In this document: piece after piece, positions 5,906 through 13,595 of the stretch
How the letters are laid out: every line of letters starts with the position of its first letter
Numbering within the stretch: the first letter of the stretch is position 1
Source of the DNA: an uncultured Collinsella sp.
GTDB taxonomy: Bacteria; Actinomycetota; Coriobacteriia; Coriobacteriales; Coriobacteriaceae
Length of the DNA stretch: 23,422 nt
NCBI GenBank assembly: GCA_902495945.1
Contig: CABUZD010000015.1
Coordinates: forward strand, 1-23,422
Direction: 5' to 3'
Made by a program: the position numbers and the translations under genes
The notes under the pieces: model-generated
The model's database searches: none
Seen by the model: only the letters and a program-made list of their open reading frames with translations
Told to the model about the DNA's origin: nothing

Positions 5906-8500
5906 TTACTTGTCGGCGGCTGCTTTCTTGGCAGTCGACTTCTTCGCGGTCGTCTTCTTGGCGGCAGTGGCTTTCTTAGCCGTCGTCTTCTTGGCCGCCG
6001 TTGTCTTCTTGGCCGTGCTCGCCTTGGTCGCAGTCTTGCGGCCGCGGGCGGGCTTCTTCTCCTTGGTCGGGCAGTCCATGTTCACGCAGATGCGCCACGG
6101 ACCGCGCGCCGTGTTGACCACCACGATGGGGGCGCCGCACTCGGGACAGGTCTCGCCCGTCGCCTCGAGCTTACCGCGCGCCGGCAGAGGATAGCTCACA
6201 CCGCAGTCATCGTAGTTGGTGCAGCGGATAAAGCGCTTGCCGCTCTTCTCACTCTTGTGCGCGATCAGGTCGCCATGGCGTCCGGCCTCGGCGCACACCT
6301 TGCACTCGCCCACCTTAAGGTCAGGCTCGTAGTTGGTGGGGCACGTAGGGTTCACGCAAATCTCGAAGGCCTTCTGGCGGAACGGCTGGCACTTAATGCG
6401 CGGCGCGCCGCACTCGGGGCACACGGCTGCCTCGCCCTCGAGCGGGCTTACCTTGACGCCGCTCGGCACCGGATAGGTCACGTCGCAGTCGGGCCAGCCC
6501 ATGCAGCCGATAAAGCTGCCACGGGTCTTGGCACTCGTCTTCATAACCAGGTCCTTGCCGCACTTGGGGCAAGCGCCCACGCGCGCATCGGCCGTGACGG
6601 CGTCGCTGATGGCGTCGCCCAGCTCCTGCGTATGCTTGAGCAGCTCGTCGAGCACGCCAGCCAGCAGCGCGCGCGAGTGCGTCACGACATGCTCTTCGGT
6701 ATCCTCGCCGCGCTCGACGCGGGTCATATCGCCATCAAGCTCCCTGGTCATATCGGGGCTCGTGATGCGCGGGGCAAATTGCGTCAGTGCGTCGATGATG
6801 GCGATGCCCAGCTGGCTCGGCTCAACGGGATCATTTTTGAGATAGCGCACGGCATACAGGCGCTCGATGATGCTCGCACGCGTGGACTTGGTACCCAGGC
6901 CGCGCTTTTCCATCTCCTGCACGAGCTTGCCCTGGCTGTAGCGCGCGGGCGGCTCGGTCTGCTTGGCCTCGAGTTTAATGTCGAACACGTCGACCGTATC
7001 GCCCTGCTCCAGCGGCGGCATCTGCTCGTCGCGTTTGAGTCCGTACGGGTACGCCTCGCGGAAACCCGGGGTCACGAGCACATCGCCCGAAGCCACGAAC
7101 GGCTCGCCGTTCACGTCGAGCTCGAGCTTGGTGTTCTCGATGGTCGCGGGACCCATAAGCGTCGCCAGGAAGCGGCGGGCGATGAGGTCGTAGAGCTTGC
7201 GCTGGCCGCCATCGAGCGTGGACGGATCGCCCTCGCCCGTGGGATAGATAGGCGGGTGGTCGGTGGTCTCGACTTTGCCCCGCGTGGGCTTCATGGGGCC
7301 GGCGAGCACCTTTTTGCATACAGGTGCCAGCGCCGGATTGATCTTTGCCAGGTCGCTCACCACGGCGCCCAGGTCGAGCGTCGCGGGGTACACGGTGTTG
7401 TCGACACGCGGGTAGCTGATGAGGCCCGCCATGTAGAGGGACTCGGCGATGCGCATGGTACGCGCAGGCGAGATGCCCTCGGCTGCGGCGGCAGCCTGCA
7501 GCGAAGTGGTCGCAAACGGCGTGGGCGGCTGCTGCTTGCGCGAACGCTTGGTCACCGCGGCGACGGTTGCCGTCGCAACGCCGTCAACATGGCCGTACGC
7601 CGTCTCGGCAGCATCCTTGTCGGTAAAGCGCGCCGTCTTGTGCGCAATCTTAAAGCGGTCGTCCTCGGCAGCACCCTGCGCGGCGCCCATGCCGCGGATC
7701 TGCCAATAGTCCTCGGGCACAAACGCCATGCGCTCGCGCTCGCGCTCAACCACCAGGGCGAGCGTCGGCGTCTGCACACGGCCGGCGGAACGCACGTTGC
7801 CAAAGCCGCCAAACTTGGCGAGCGTCAGGTAGCGCGTGAGCACCGCGCCCCAAATGAGGTCGATGTGCTGACGGCTCTCGCCGGCGTCGGCCAAGTTCTG
7901 GTCGAGCGAGACGAGATTATCAAAGGCCTGCGTAATCTCGGCCTTGGTAAACGAAGAATACTGGGCGCGGGCGACCGGCAAGTCGGGCGCAACCTCGCGC
8001 ACCTTGTTGAGGGCGTCCGAACCGATCAGCTCGCCCTCGCGATCGAAGTCCGTGGCGATAATGACGCTGTCGGACTTTTTAGCGAGGTTCTTGAGCGAAC
8101 GAATGAGCTCCTTCTCGGCCGGCAGCTTAATGACAGGCGCCCAGGTGAGGTAAGGCAGGCTCTCGAGCTTCCAGCCCTTGATGGAAATGCCATCGGCAAG
8201 GAACGGCTTACGCTTGGTGTCGTAAGGCGGACGAGCCAGGCCATCGGGCATGTCGGCCGGCAGTATCTCACCGTCCTCGGTGACCGAATACCAGCCCAGC
8301 TTTTTATCGAACAGCACGCTGTCGCAAAAATCGGGCGCAAGGATGTGACCGGCAAGGCCGATCGTCACGCACTCCTCGCCCTTCCACTCAAAACGGTAGA
8401 TGGCGGTGTTGTACACCTTGTCCTTTTTGGGCTTGCCCGTGGACAGACGCTCGGCAATCTGACGCGCGGCGTCGTTTTTCTCGGCGATGATGAGCTTCAA
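5906..8500 (-). CDS. topA: Archaeal-type DNA topoisomerase I (type IA) with four zinc ribbons and a lysine-rich tail
   Basis: 864 residues. Relaxes negatively supercoiled DNA by cutting one strand. TOPRIM domain at the N-terminus, with E7 and the metal-binding TDFDREGE (150-157); SAGRVQTPTLAL (238-249); catalytic Tyr363 in GLISYPRVDNTVYP. That motif and the start MKLIIAEKND resemble archaeal-type topoisomerase I more than the classical bacterial TopA motif YMRTDS; the usual Thr after Arg is Val here. Four C4 zinc ribbons follow (C644/C647/C666/C672; C694/C697/C715/C720; C733/C736/C760/C766; C785/C788/C805/C810). Residues about 815-864 are KKTTAKKA-type repeats like histone H1, a probable non-specific DNA grip. 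The start is TTG at 8500 with GGAG 7 bases upstream; no better ATG. A second, classical topoisomerase I may exist elsewhere. 54 bases behind hypB, possibly cotranscribed. Confidence 0.9.
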   Translation of the reverse strand: MKLIIAEKNDAARQIAERLSTGKPKKDKVYNTAIYRFEWKGEECVTIGLAGHILAPDFCDSVLFDKKLGWYSVTEDGEILPADMPDGLARPPYDTKRKPFLADGISIKGWKLESLPYLTWAPVIKLPAEKELIRSLKNLAKKSDSVIIATDFDREGELIGSDALNKVREVAPDLPVARAQYSSFTKAEITQAFDNLVSLDQNLADAGESRQHIDLIWGAVLTRYLTLAKFGGFGNVRSAGRVQTPTLALVVERERERMAFVPEDYWQIRGMGAAQGAAEDDRFKIAHKTARFTDKDAAETAYGHVDGVATATVAAVTKRSRKQQPPTPFATTSLQAAAAAEGISPARTMRIAESLYMAGLISYPRVDNTVYPATLDLGAVVSDLAKINPALAPVCKKVLAGPMKPTRGKVETTDHPPIYPTGEGDPSTLDGGQRKLYDLIARRFLATLMGPATIENTKLELDVNGEPFVASGDVLVTPGFREAYPYGLKRDEQMPPLEQGDTVDVFDIKLEAKQTEPPARYSQGKLVQEMEKRGLGTKSTRASIIERLYAVRYLKNDPVEPSQLGIAIIDALTQFAPRITSPDMTRELDGDMTRVERGEDTEEHVVTHSRALLAGVLDELLKHTQELGDAISDAVTADARVGACPKCGKDLVMKTSAKTRGSFIGCMGWPDCDVTYPVPSGVKVSPLEGEAAVCPECGAPRIKCQPFRQKAFEICVNPTCPTNYEPDLKVGECKVCAEAGRHGDLIAHKSEKSGKRFIRCTNYDDCGVSYPLPARGKLEATGETCPECGAPIVVVNTARGPWRICVNMDCPTKEKKPARGRKTATKASTAKKTTAAKKTTAKKATAAKKTTAKKSTAKKAAADK

Positions 8501-8554
8501 AAGAGGCTCCTATCTCGTATCTCTGCGGCTACGCCCGCCCGTATGGCGGCCGAC

Positions 8555-9238
8555 TTACGCCCTTGCTTGCTCAATCTGCCCGATGAGCCAATCGCACCAG
8601 GCATCCATGCCCTCGCCCTTACGCGCGCTAACGGAAAACCGCGGCGCCTGCGGATTGAGGTCATCGAGTGTCTTAGTATACCTATCCATGTCAAAATCGA
8701 AAGCCGGGGCCACATCGACCTTGTTGAGCAGCTGCGCGCCGGCGTGCTGGAAGATGCCCGGGTACTTGATGGGCTTGTCGTCGCCCTCGGGCACCGAGAG
8801 AATCATGATGGACAGGTTTTCGCCCAGGTCAAAGTCGACCGGGCAGACCAAGTTGCCCACGTTTTCGATAAAGATGACGTCGATGTTCTCCAGACCGACG
8901 GCCTGGTCGAACGCGTCAACGGCCTCCATGATCATGTTGCCCTCGAGGTGGCACAGGCCACCCGTGTTGATCTGGATGGCGGGCATGCCGGCTTCCTTCA
9001 TGGTGATGGCGTCGACATCCGAGGCAATATCGCCCTCGATGACGGCACAGCGCAGGCCAGCCTTGTCGCGCAGGCGCTCGTTGGTGCCCAGGATCGTGGT
9101 GGTCTTGCCCGAACCGGGGCTCGACAGCACATTGATCACATAGGTGTTTGTCTCTTTAAATCGCTGTCGCAGCTGATCTGCCAGGCGCTCATTGCGCGAC
9201 AGAATCGGCGACGCGATATCAATCGTTTTCTCGGCCAT
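8555..9238 (-). CDS. hypB: Hydrogenase nickel-incorporation GTPase HypB
   Basis: 227 residues. A SIMIBI-class GTPase that delivers nickel, with HypA, to the [NiFe]-hydrogenase large subunit. Visible: P-loop SSPGSGKTT (39-47), the metal site C96-H97 and C132 (GLCHLEGN; NLVCPVDFDLGE), NKVD (172-175) for guanine, and a SARKGEG motif near 204-210. There is no His-rich nickel-storage stretch and no N-terminal CxxCGC motif, so this is the short form. I chose ATG 9238 (AAGGAG 8 bases upstream) over the in-frame GTG at 9247. A GGGGTATAAA box (minus strand, about 9273-9264) may give it its own promoter. No hydrogenase structural gene is in the window. Confidence 0.93.
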   Translation of the reverse strand: MAEKTIDIASPILSRNERLADQLRQRFKETNTYVINVLSSPGSGKTTTILGTNERLRDKAGLRCAVIEGDIASDVDAITMKEAGMPAIQINTGGLCHLEGNMIMEAVDAFDQAVGLENIDVIFIENVGNLVCPVDFDLGENLSIMILSVPEGDDKPIKYPGIFQHAGAQLLNKVDVAPAFDFDMDRYTKTLDDLNPQAPRFSVSARKGEGMDAWCDWLIGQIEQARA

Positions 9239-9293
9239 ACTCGGCACTCCTTACTTTGGCCCCTTTATACCCCATCACCAGATGGCTAGCGGG

Positions 9294-9650
9294 CTAATCG
9301 TCGGGGGTTTCAATTTCGATACTCGCGATATCGAGCTCGCGGCCGCGCAGTAGGCGCACGTTGGCACCACCACACTGGGGACAGCGACAGTGGAAGCGAT
9401 CGTGGTCGAAAACCTCGCCGCAGTCCAGACACTCGCTTTGTGGATGGACCTCCTCCACGGCAAGCTCGCAGCCTCGCGTGAGCGGGTCCTCATCGCGAAA
9501 TGTCTCCCACGCAAAGTCGAGCGCCTCGCGCACAACTTCGGTCATATCCCCGATACGCAGCGTTACCAAAACGGCGCGCGAGGCCCCCGCCCCACGCGCC
9601 GCGCGAATCACTGTATCGAGTATGCCGTTGACAATGCCAACCTCGTGCAT
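9294..9650 (-). CDS. hypA: Hydrogenase maturation nickel chaperone HypA
   Basis: 118 residues, standard length. It starts MHE, whose His2 is part of the nickel site in the family, and carries the zinc site C74/C77 with C90/C93 (CLDCGEV; CPQCGG). It passes nickel to HypB and the hydrogenase precursor; in some bacteria the same pair also serves urease. Starts 7 bases downstream of the tatC stop and ends 55 bases before hypB, so tatA-tatC-hypA-hypB looks like one transcription unit. Confidence 0.93.
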   Translation of the reverse strand: MHEVGIVNGILDTVIRAARGAGASRAVLVTLRIGDMTEVVREALDFAWETFRDEDPLTRGCELAVEEVHPQSECLDCGEVFDHDRFHCRCPQCGGANVRLLRGRELDIASIEIETPDD

Positions 9651-9656
9651 ACCGAT

Positions 9657-10448
9657 TTACTCCTCGTCGTCCTCATCGTCCGAGAACAGGTCCAGACGGC
9701 TCACAAACAAGCCCTCCTTGCCCTCGCGCGCGGTAATGACCACGCGGGCAATGGCGAGCGAAATCTCGTAGAGCGAGAGCAGGGCACCATACATGAGGCC
9801 CAGCGTAACGGGCGAGCCGTCGGGCGTAATCACAGCCGAGCCCACAAGCAGGCCCACGTACACGTAGCGCCAGGCGCCGCGGAAGGCCGCGTAGGACACG
9901 ATGTGGAAGACGGACAGGTAGAAGATGATGAGCGGCAGCTCAAACGCCACGCCAAAGCCGATCATAAAGAGCAGCTCCATGTTGACGTAGTTCTCCAGGT
10001 CGGGCAGCGCCGTGGCGACGGCCGAGGTCTCGCCGATAAGCCACTCAAAGCCCGCCGGGATGATGATGAAATAGCAGAAGATGGCACCCAGGAAGAACAG
10101 CACCGTCGAGGCGAGCACCGTGGGCACGACCCATTTGCGCTCGTTGGGACGCAGTGCCGGCAGGAAAAATGCCAGAATCTGCCAGATGATCATGGGCGTG
10201 CACATGACCACGGCCATCTTGATGGCCAGCGAGAAGCGCAGGCCAAAGCCGCCGAGCGTGGTGGTGATGTAGAACTTACCGTCCGGCACAAAGGAGCGGA
10301 TGGGGTCTTCCAGGATGTCGAGCACCACGGGCGTGGCGAAATACAGCACGATGGCGGCGGCAAACACCGACACGACCACGATGGTCAGGCGGCGACGGAG
10401 CTCGCCCAGGTGATCGAAGAGCGGCATGCGCGCAGGTCCGATAGGCAT
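9657..10448 (-). CDS. tatC: Twin-arginine translocase subunit TatC
   Basis: 263 residues, six predicted membrane helices. The core receptor that binds twin-arginine signal peptides and folded cargo. FDHLGELRRRL at 11-21 is the family hallmark; E103 (in FLPALRPNERKW) and E170 (in FGVAFELP) fall at the positions known from E. coli TatC to contact the signal peptide. The C-terminus is strongly acidic (DLFSDDEDDEE). The start at 10448 overlaps the tatA stop as TAATG, with AGGGAGG 9 bases upstream; ATG at codon 8 is a less likely alternative. Confidence 0.96.
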   Translation of the reverse strand: MPIGPARMPLFDHLGELRRRLTIVVVSVFAAAIVLYFATPVVLDILEDPIRSFVPDGKFYITTTLGGFGLRFSLAIKMAVVMCTPMIIWQILAFFLPALRPNERKWVVPTVLASTVLFFLGAIFCYFIIIPAGFEWLIGETSAVATALPDLENYVNMELLFMIGFGVAFELPLIIFYLSVFHIVSYAAFRGAWRYVYVGLLVGSAVITPDGSPVTLGLMYGALLSLYEISLAIARVVITAREGKEGLFVSRLDLFSDDEDDEE

Positions 10449-11035
10449 TACTCATCGCCTCCCTTCGGGGCATCGGCGGCAGCGGCGTCGTCCTCGGCCT
10501 CGAGCTCGCGAGCGAGCTGGTCGACGACGGCCTTGCGCTTGCGGGGACGACGGGCGTAGAGGTCAGCCGTCGTGGGCTCTGCCGGCTCGGGCTCGGGCTC
10601 CGGCTCTGCAGCAGGCTCGGGCTCGACGACAGGCTCGACGGCAGCGGCAGGCTCGGCACCCTCGGCCTCGGACTCCTCAGCAGCACCCTCGCCCTCGGCG
10701 GCAGCCTCGCTCGCGGCTTTCTCGGCAGCAAGACGAGCGCGACGCTCGGCAAAGGTCTCCTTCTTTGCGGGCGCTGCCGTCTCGGCGGCATCCTCGTCCG
10801 CATCGGAATCGTCATCGACGGCAGTCTTCTTGGGCTTGACCGGTGCCGAAGCGGCCTCACTTACCGGATCGATAATCTCGGACTGAACAACGGCCGTCAT
10901 CTTTTCCTGCGTCTCGCGGAACTGACGGATGGCACGGCCGATTGTGCGGCCCATCTGCGGGAGCTTATCCGGGCCAAACAGCAAAAAGCCGAAGACCACG
11001 ATGATCGCGAGCTCACCCTCTCCAATACCAAACAC
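10448..11035 (-). CDS. tatA: TatA/TatB-family twin-arginine translocase subunit
   Basis: 195 residues. It begins MFGIGEGELAII, then one membrane helix, the FGPDKLPQMGR hinge (about 20-30) and an amphipathic helix (TIGRAIRQFRETQEKM). These are the pore-forming or TatB-like parts of the translocase. Residues 60-195 are long, low complexity, rich in Glu, Ala and Pro with EPEPEP runs and a basic patch RRPRKRK. With only one TatA-type gene beside tatC it may serve both TatA and TatB roles, unless others exist elsewhere. The start is GTG at 11035 with GGAGG 5 bases upstream; the upstream in-frame extension to 11080 lacks family similarity. Candidate -10 TATACT at 11116-11111. Confidence 0.9.
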   Translation of the reverse strand: MFGIGEGELAIIVVFGFLLFGPDKLPQMGRTIGRAIRQFRETQEKMTAVVQSEIIDPVSEAASAPVKPKKTAVDDDSDADEDAAETAAPAKKETFAERRARLAAEKAASEAAAEGEGAAEESEAEGAEPAAAVEPVVEPEPAAEPEPEPEPAEPTTADLYARRPRKRKAVVDQLARELEAEDDAAAADAPKGGDE

Positions 11036-11121
11036 ACATACCTCCAAGGCTCGATGTGAGTCGAGCCCGCACCGCGCCATTCGGCCGGAACTCGTCTATT
11101 CATTCGGTCAAGTATAGCGCC

Positions 11122-11183
11122 CGGACGCCAAAACGTCCGAGCGCATCACAAACATATGCCAAACGGCACGCCCTTTTGAGGGC
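11122..11183 (-). terminator. Weak hairpins after the STAS gene
   Basis: Behind the STAS stop codon on the minus strand lie GCCCT/AGGGC (11170-11183) and then CGGACG/CGTCCG (11122-11139). Neither has a proper U-run. They may end or slow the STAS transcript before the tatA promoter; low certainty. Apart from these and a TATACT box, the 153-base gap 11036-11188 holds nothing else I can see. Confidence 0.3.
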
Positions 11184-11188
11184 AAAGG

Positions 11189-11503
11189 TTATGCAGCGGT
11201 GATCGAAATCTCCTGGTCGACACCCAACAGCTGAACCACGCGCATCACCGGAGGCTGCACATTGGCGCAGCTAAAGCGCTTGCCGTGGTCGACTGCGTGG
11301 TGCGCGGCGCCCACAAGCACGCCAATGCCCGTCGAATCGATGTAGCTCACCTGGGCAAAATCGAGCTCAACGGCCTCAGTGGGCTGCTCGAGCGCCAGGT
11401 CGATGGCATTGCGCAGGCTATCGGCGTTAGAGATATCGATCTCGCCGGTTACCTTAATGGTGTAGAGCTCTGGCGTGGGGTTGGTGGAAATACCCAAATC
11501 CAT
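11189..11503 (-). CDS. STAS-domain anti-sigma factor antagonist
   Basis: 104 residues, a single STAS domain as in SpoIIAA and RsbV. The conserved serine that a partner kinase phosphorylates is S57 in YIDSTGIGVLVG. Unphosphorylated, such proteins bind an anti-sigma kinase and free a sigma factor. No kinase, phosphatase or sigma gene is adjacent, so its partners must be elsewhere. ATG at 11503 with AAAGGAG 7 bases upstream. Sits 51 bases downstream of the aminotransferase gene on the same strand; a TACTAT box in the gap could be a separate promoter. Confidence 0.88.
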   Translation of the reverse strand: MDLGISTNPTPELYTIKVTGEIDISNADSLRNAIDLALEQPTEAVELDFAQVSYIDSTGIGVLVGAAHHAVDHGKRFSCANVQPPVMRVVQLLGVDQEISITAA

Positions 11504-11554
11504 GTATACGCTCCTTTACGTATCGAAAGTGCGGATAGTACGGGAAGCCGCGCG

Positions 11555-12859
11555 TTAGGCGCGCTCGGCGCGAGCAAGCTCGGCAGCGACGAGCTTGACG
11601 GCCAGCACCAGCACATCGAGCGCAGCCTCTAGGTCCTCGACCGTGGGATAGCTCGGCGCGATGCGGATGTTGGTGTCGCGCGGATCCTTGCCATAGGGCC
11701 AGGTGGCACCGGCCGGCGTGAGCTTAACGCCCAGGTCGGCGCAAAGCGCAGCAACCTTCCGGGCCGAGCCCTCGGGACCATCGAAGCTTACAAAGTAGCC
11801 GCCGCGGGGGTGCGTCCAGGTGGCGCAGCCCGTGTCGCCCAAGCCCTCGGTGAGCTTGCGCTCGACGGCCTCAAAGCGCGGGCGCAAGAACTCGGCATGC
11901 TTTTTCATGTGCTCCTTGACCGCCTCGATGGTGGGAAGGAAGCGCACGTGACGCAGCTGGTTGAGCTTGTCGGCGCTGATGAGGCCGGCCTTCAGGCGCT
12001 TGGAGAACTCCGCGATAACCGCGGGGCTCGCACCGATAAAGCCGATGCCAGCGCCCGGGAAGGTGATCTTGGACGTCGATGCAAAGGCCACCACGCGATC
12101 CTCGGTGCCCGCCGCGCGAGCGAGGTCGAAGATGTTTGCGAGCTCGTCGGTCTCGTCGTACAGGTCATGCACGCAGTAGGCGTTGTCCCAGAAGATGCGG
12201 AAATCGGGCGCGGCCGTGTGCATCTCGACCAGGCGGCGCACGGTGTCCTCGCTAAAGGTGATACCCGTGGGGTTGGAATACTTGGGCACGCACCAGATGC
12301 CCTTGATGGAATCGTCGGCGGCAACGAGGCGCTCGATCTCGTCCATATCGGGGCCGTTGTCGGTCATCGCGACGGGAACGTTCTCGATACCCAAGTCGGC
12401 GGTAATGCCAAAGTGGCGATCGTAGCCGGGAACCGGGCACAGGAACTTGACCTTCTTGCCGTCGTGCGCGGCCTCGTAAGCCTCCCAAGGGTCGCTACCA
12501 CATGAGCCGCAACGCCAGAACATACCGGCGATATCGTGCTCGATCAGCAAACTCGACGAACCCAGCACGAGCGTCTGCTCGGCGGGGCAACCCAGGAACT
12601 CCCCCGCTAGCTTGCGTGCCGAGGGAATGCCCTCAAAGCAGCCGTAATTGGAACAGTCGACGTTGCCGTCGTGCAGATCGGCATCGGCATTGAGGATATC
12701 GAGCATGGGTCGAGAGATGTCCACCTGGGAGGGCGACGGCTTGCCGCGGGCCATGTCGAGCGCCAGGCCCTTGGCCTTGACCTCGGCGACCTCGGCCCTG
12801 AGCGCCTCGATGGCGGCATCGAGTTCGGTGGTTTCCATCTTCTGGTAGATCGTCTGCAT
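11555..12859 (-). CDS. Type Ic aspartate aminotransferase
   Basis: 434 residues, PLP-dependent fold type I. LDMARGKPSPSQVDIS (34-49) near the N-terminus is typical of the Ic subgroup of aspartate aminotransferases rather than the AspC-type. PLP Lys264 in STSKITFPGAG, with N197 (YSNPTG), D225 and Y228 (FWDNAY) around the cofactor, and an Arg in TNIRIAPS near the C-terminus that should bind the substrate carboxylate. Probably aspartate + 2-oxoglutarate to oxaloacetate + glutamate; exact substrate unproven. The start ATG at 12859 follows GAAAGG by 8 bases. Candidate -10 TATACT at 12906-12901, only about 100 bases from the divergent small gene. Confidence 0.88.
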   Translation of the reverse strand: MQTIYQKMETTELDAAIEALRAEVAEVKAKGLALDMARGKPSPSQVDISRPMLDILNADADLHDGNVDCSNYGCFEGIPSARKLAGEFLGCPAEQTLVLGSSSLLIEHDIAGMFWRCGSCGSDPWEAYEAAHDGKKVKFLCPVPGYDRHFGITADLGIENVPVAMTDNGPDMDEIERLVAADDSIKGIWCVPKYSNPTGITFSEDTVRRLVEMHTAAPDFRIFWDNAYCVHDLYDETDELANIFDLARAAGTEDRVVAFASTSKITFPGAGIGFIGASPAVIAEFSKRLKAGLISADKLNQLRHVRFLPTIEAVKEHMKKHAEFLRPRFEAVERKLTEGLGDTGCATWTHPRGGYFVSFDGPEGSARKVAALCADLGVKLTPAGATWPYGKDPRDTNIRIAPSYPTVEDLEAALDVLVLAVKLVAAELARAERA

Positions 12860-13008
12860 GGGTGCGACCTTTCACGAAGCGGTACGTTGCAATTCTTCTA
12901 AGTATAGACCGCCACCGTCGCAACGTTATGAAGCCGTGATAGATTAAGTCCATCGCAATGAATTACGAATCGCCGCGCACGCCGGCGTGGAGCGCCCAAG
13001 GAGGCACT

Positions 13009-13263
13009 ATGGAGTACGGATCGTTCCAGGCCGAGGAATTCGGCGACCTGCAGCGCCTGGTCGACGGGCTGTTTTACGACCGCCACGCCATCGACCGCCT
13101 GGATCTCATCGTGCAGGCCGAGATCTTGGACCTCGCGCCCGACCTCATGGAAATCGTGAACCTTTTGCCGCCCGGCTACTACGACCGCCAATCGCTTTGC
13201 GACCAGCTCAACTCCGCCTTGGCCGCCCACGGCTGGGGCGCCATCTACGGCACCGTGGAATAA
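13009..13263 (+). CDS. Small acidic protein of unknown function
   Basis: 84 residues, acidic, with amphipathic helices (DLQRLVDGLFYDRHAIDR and DLAPDLMEIVNLL) and a GYYDRQSL stretch. No membrane segment, signal peptide or motif I recognise. I chose ATG 13009 because AAGGAGG stands just before it (4-base spacing); the upstream in-frame ATG at 12958 has no ribosome site. Divergent from the aminotransferase gene. Its codon use matches the neighbours, so it is probably real. A repeat half-site begins three bases past its stop. Confidence 0.7.
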   Translation: MEYGSFQAEEFGDLQRLVDGLFYDRHAIDRLDLIVQAEILDLAPDLMEIVNLLPPGYYDRQSLCDQLNSALAAHGWGAIYGTVE

Positions 13264-13264
13264 A

Positions 13265-13277
13265 CCTAGTCATTGGG
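13265..13277 (+). repeat. Half-site of the family A repeat
   Basis: CCTAGTCATTGGGG (about 13265-13278) equals the left arm of the palindrome at 4650-4663. No matching right arm follows; only a partial CCTAGTCA occurs at 13368-13376. It looks like a broken copy. Confidence 0.5.
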
Positions 13278-13278
13278 G

Positions 13279-13514
13279 CCTGTGGTCAAAAAAGGGCAAA
13301 TTTGAGTACTGTTACCTTTTTAGTAGCAGCGATTTTTGGTCGAAATCGGCAAAACTGGACTTGAAACTCCCTAGTCACCGTCAGCCAGCGCCGAATTGGA
13401 AGTCGATGCTCACTCATTAACGTACAGTTCTTATAACTTTGTTCATTATTTTCCACACTTAAAATGAAACGCCGTTTGTGACAGTACTCACAAACGGCGT
13501 TTTTTGACCACTGG
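13279..13514. mobile_element. Possible MITE-like element with 15-bp inverted ends
   Basis: CCTGTGGTCAAAAAA (13279-13293) is repeated in inverse at 13500-13514 with one mismatch (12 inner bases perfect). The 236-bp interval is clearly richer in A+T than its surroundings, has no open frame, and fills most of the gap between the small gene and nhaA. The right end contains the terminator at 13467-13505. No target duplication is visible and no transposase is encoded, so mobility is only a hypothesis. Confidence 0.4.
13467..13505. terminator. Intrinsic terminator between convergent genes
   Basis: Stem ACGCCGTTTGTG (13469-13480) / CACAAACGGCGT (13489-13500), extended by A-T pairs to 13467-13502, followed by a T-run on the plus strand; AT-rich on the minus side as well (TTTCATTTT). 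It would end both the small gene and nhaA. Confidence 0.88.
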
Positions 13515-13595
13515 CGTGTCTGGCAGGCGGCAAGCACCGCCCGAATCCGCATTTTGAACGCGCCCGAATCGGTTCTGGAGCCGGTTTTCGCGCTC

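Noticed and set aside
5909..6060. Tandem-repeat DNA resembling a microsatellite
   Set aside because: It is simply the coding sequence of the Lys/Ala/Thr repeat tail of topA; the reading frame explains it.
5858..9289. A 1143-codon open frame on the plus strand
   Set aside because: It lies antisense to topA and hypB, whose motifs are complete. It is Leu/Ala/Gly/Arg/His-rich in the way expected of the complement of GC-rich codons, and it runs through the terminator region.
9390..10559. A 389-codon plus-strand frame, His/Arg/Gln-rich
   Set aside because: Antisense to hypA and tatC, which carry all family motifs and good starts.
10570..10640. GGCTC/CGGGCT short repeats
   Set aside because: They encode the EPEPEP stretch in the TatA tail and need no separate explanation.
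12958..13008. Earlier ATG for the small gene
   Set aside because: No ribosome site upstream of 12958, while AAGGAGG precedes the ATG at 13009.
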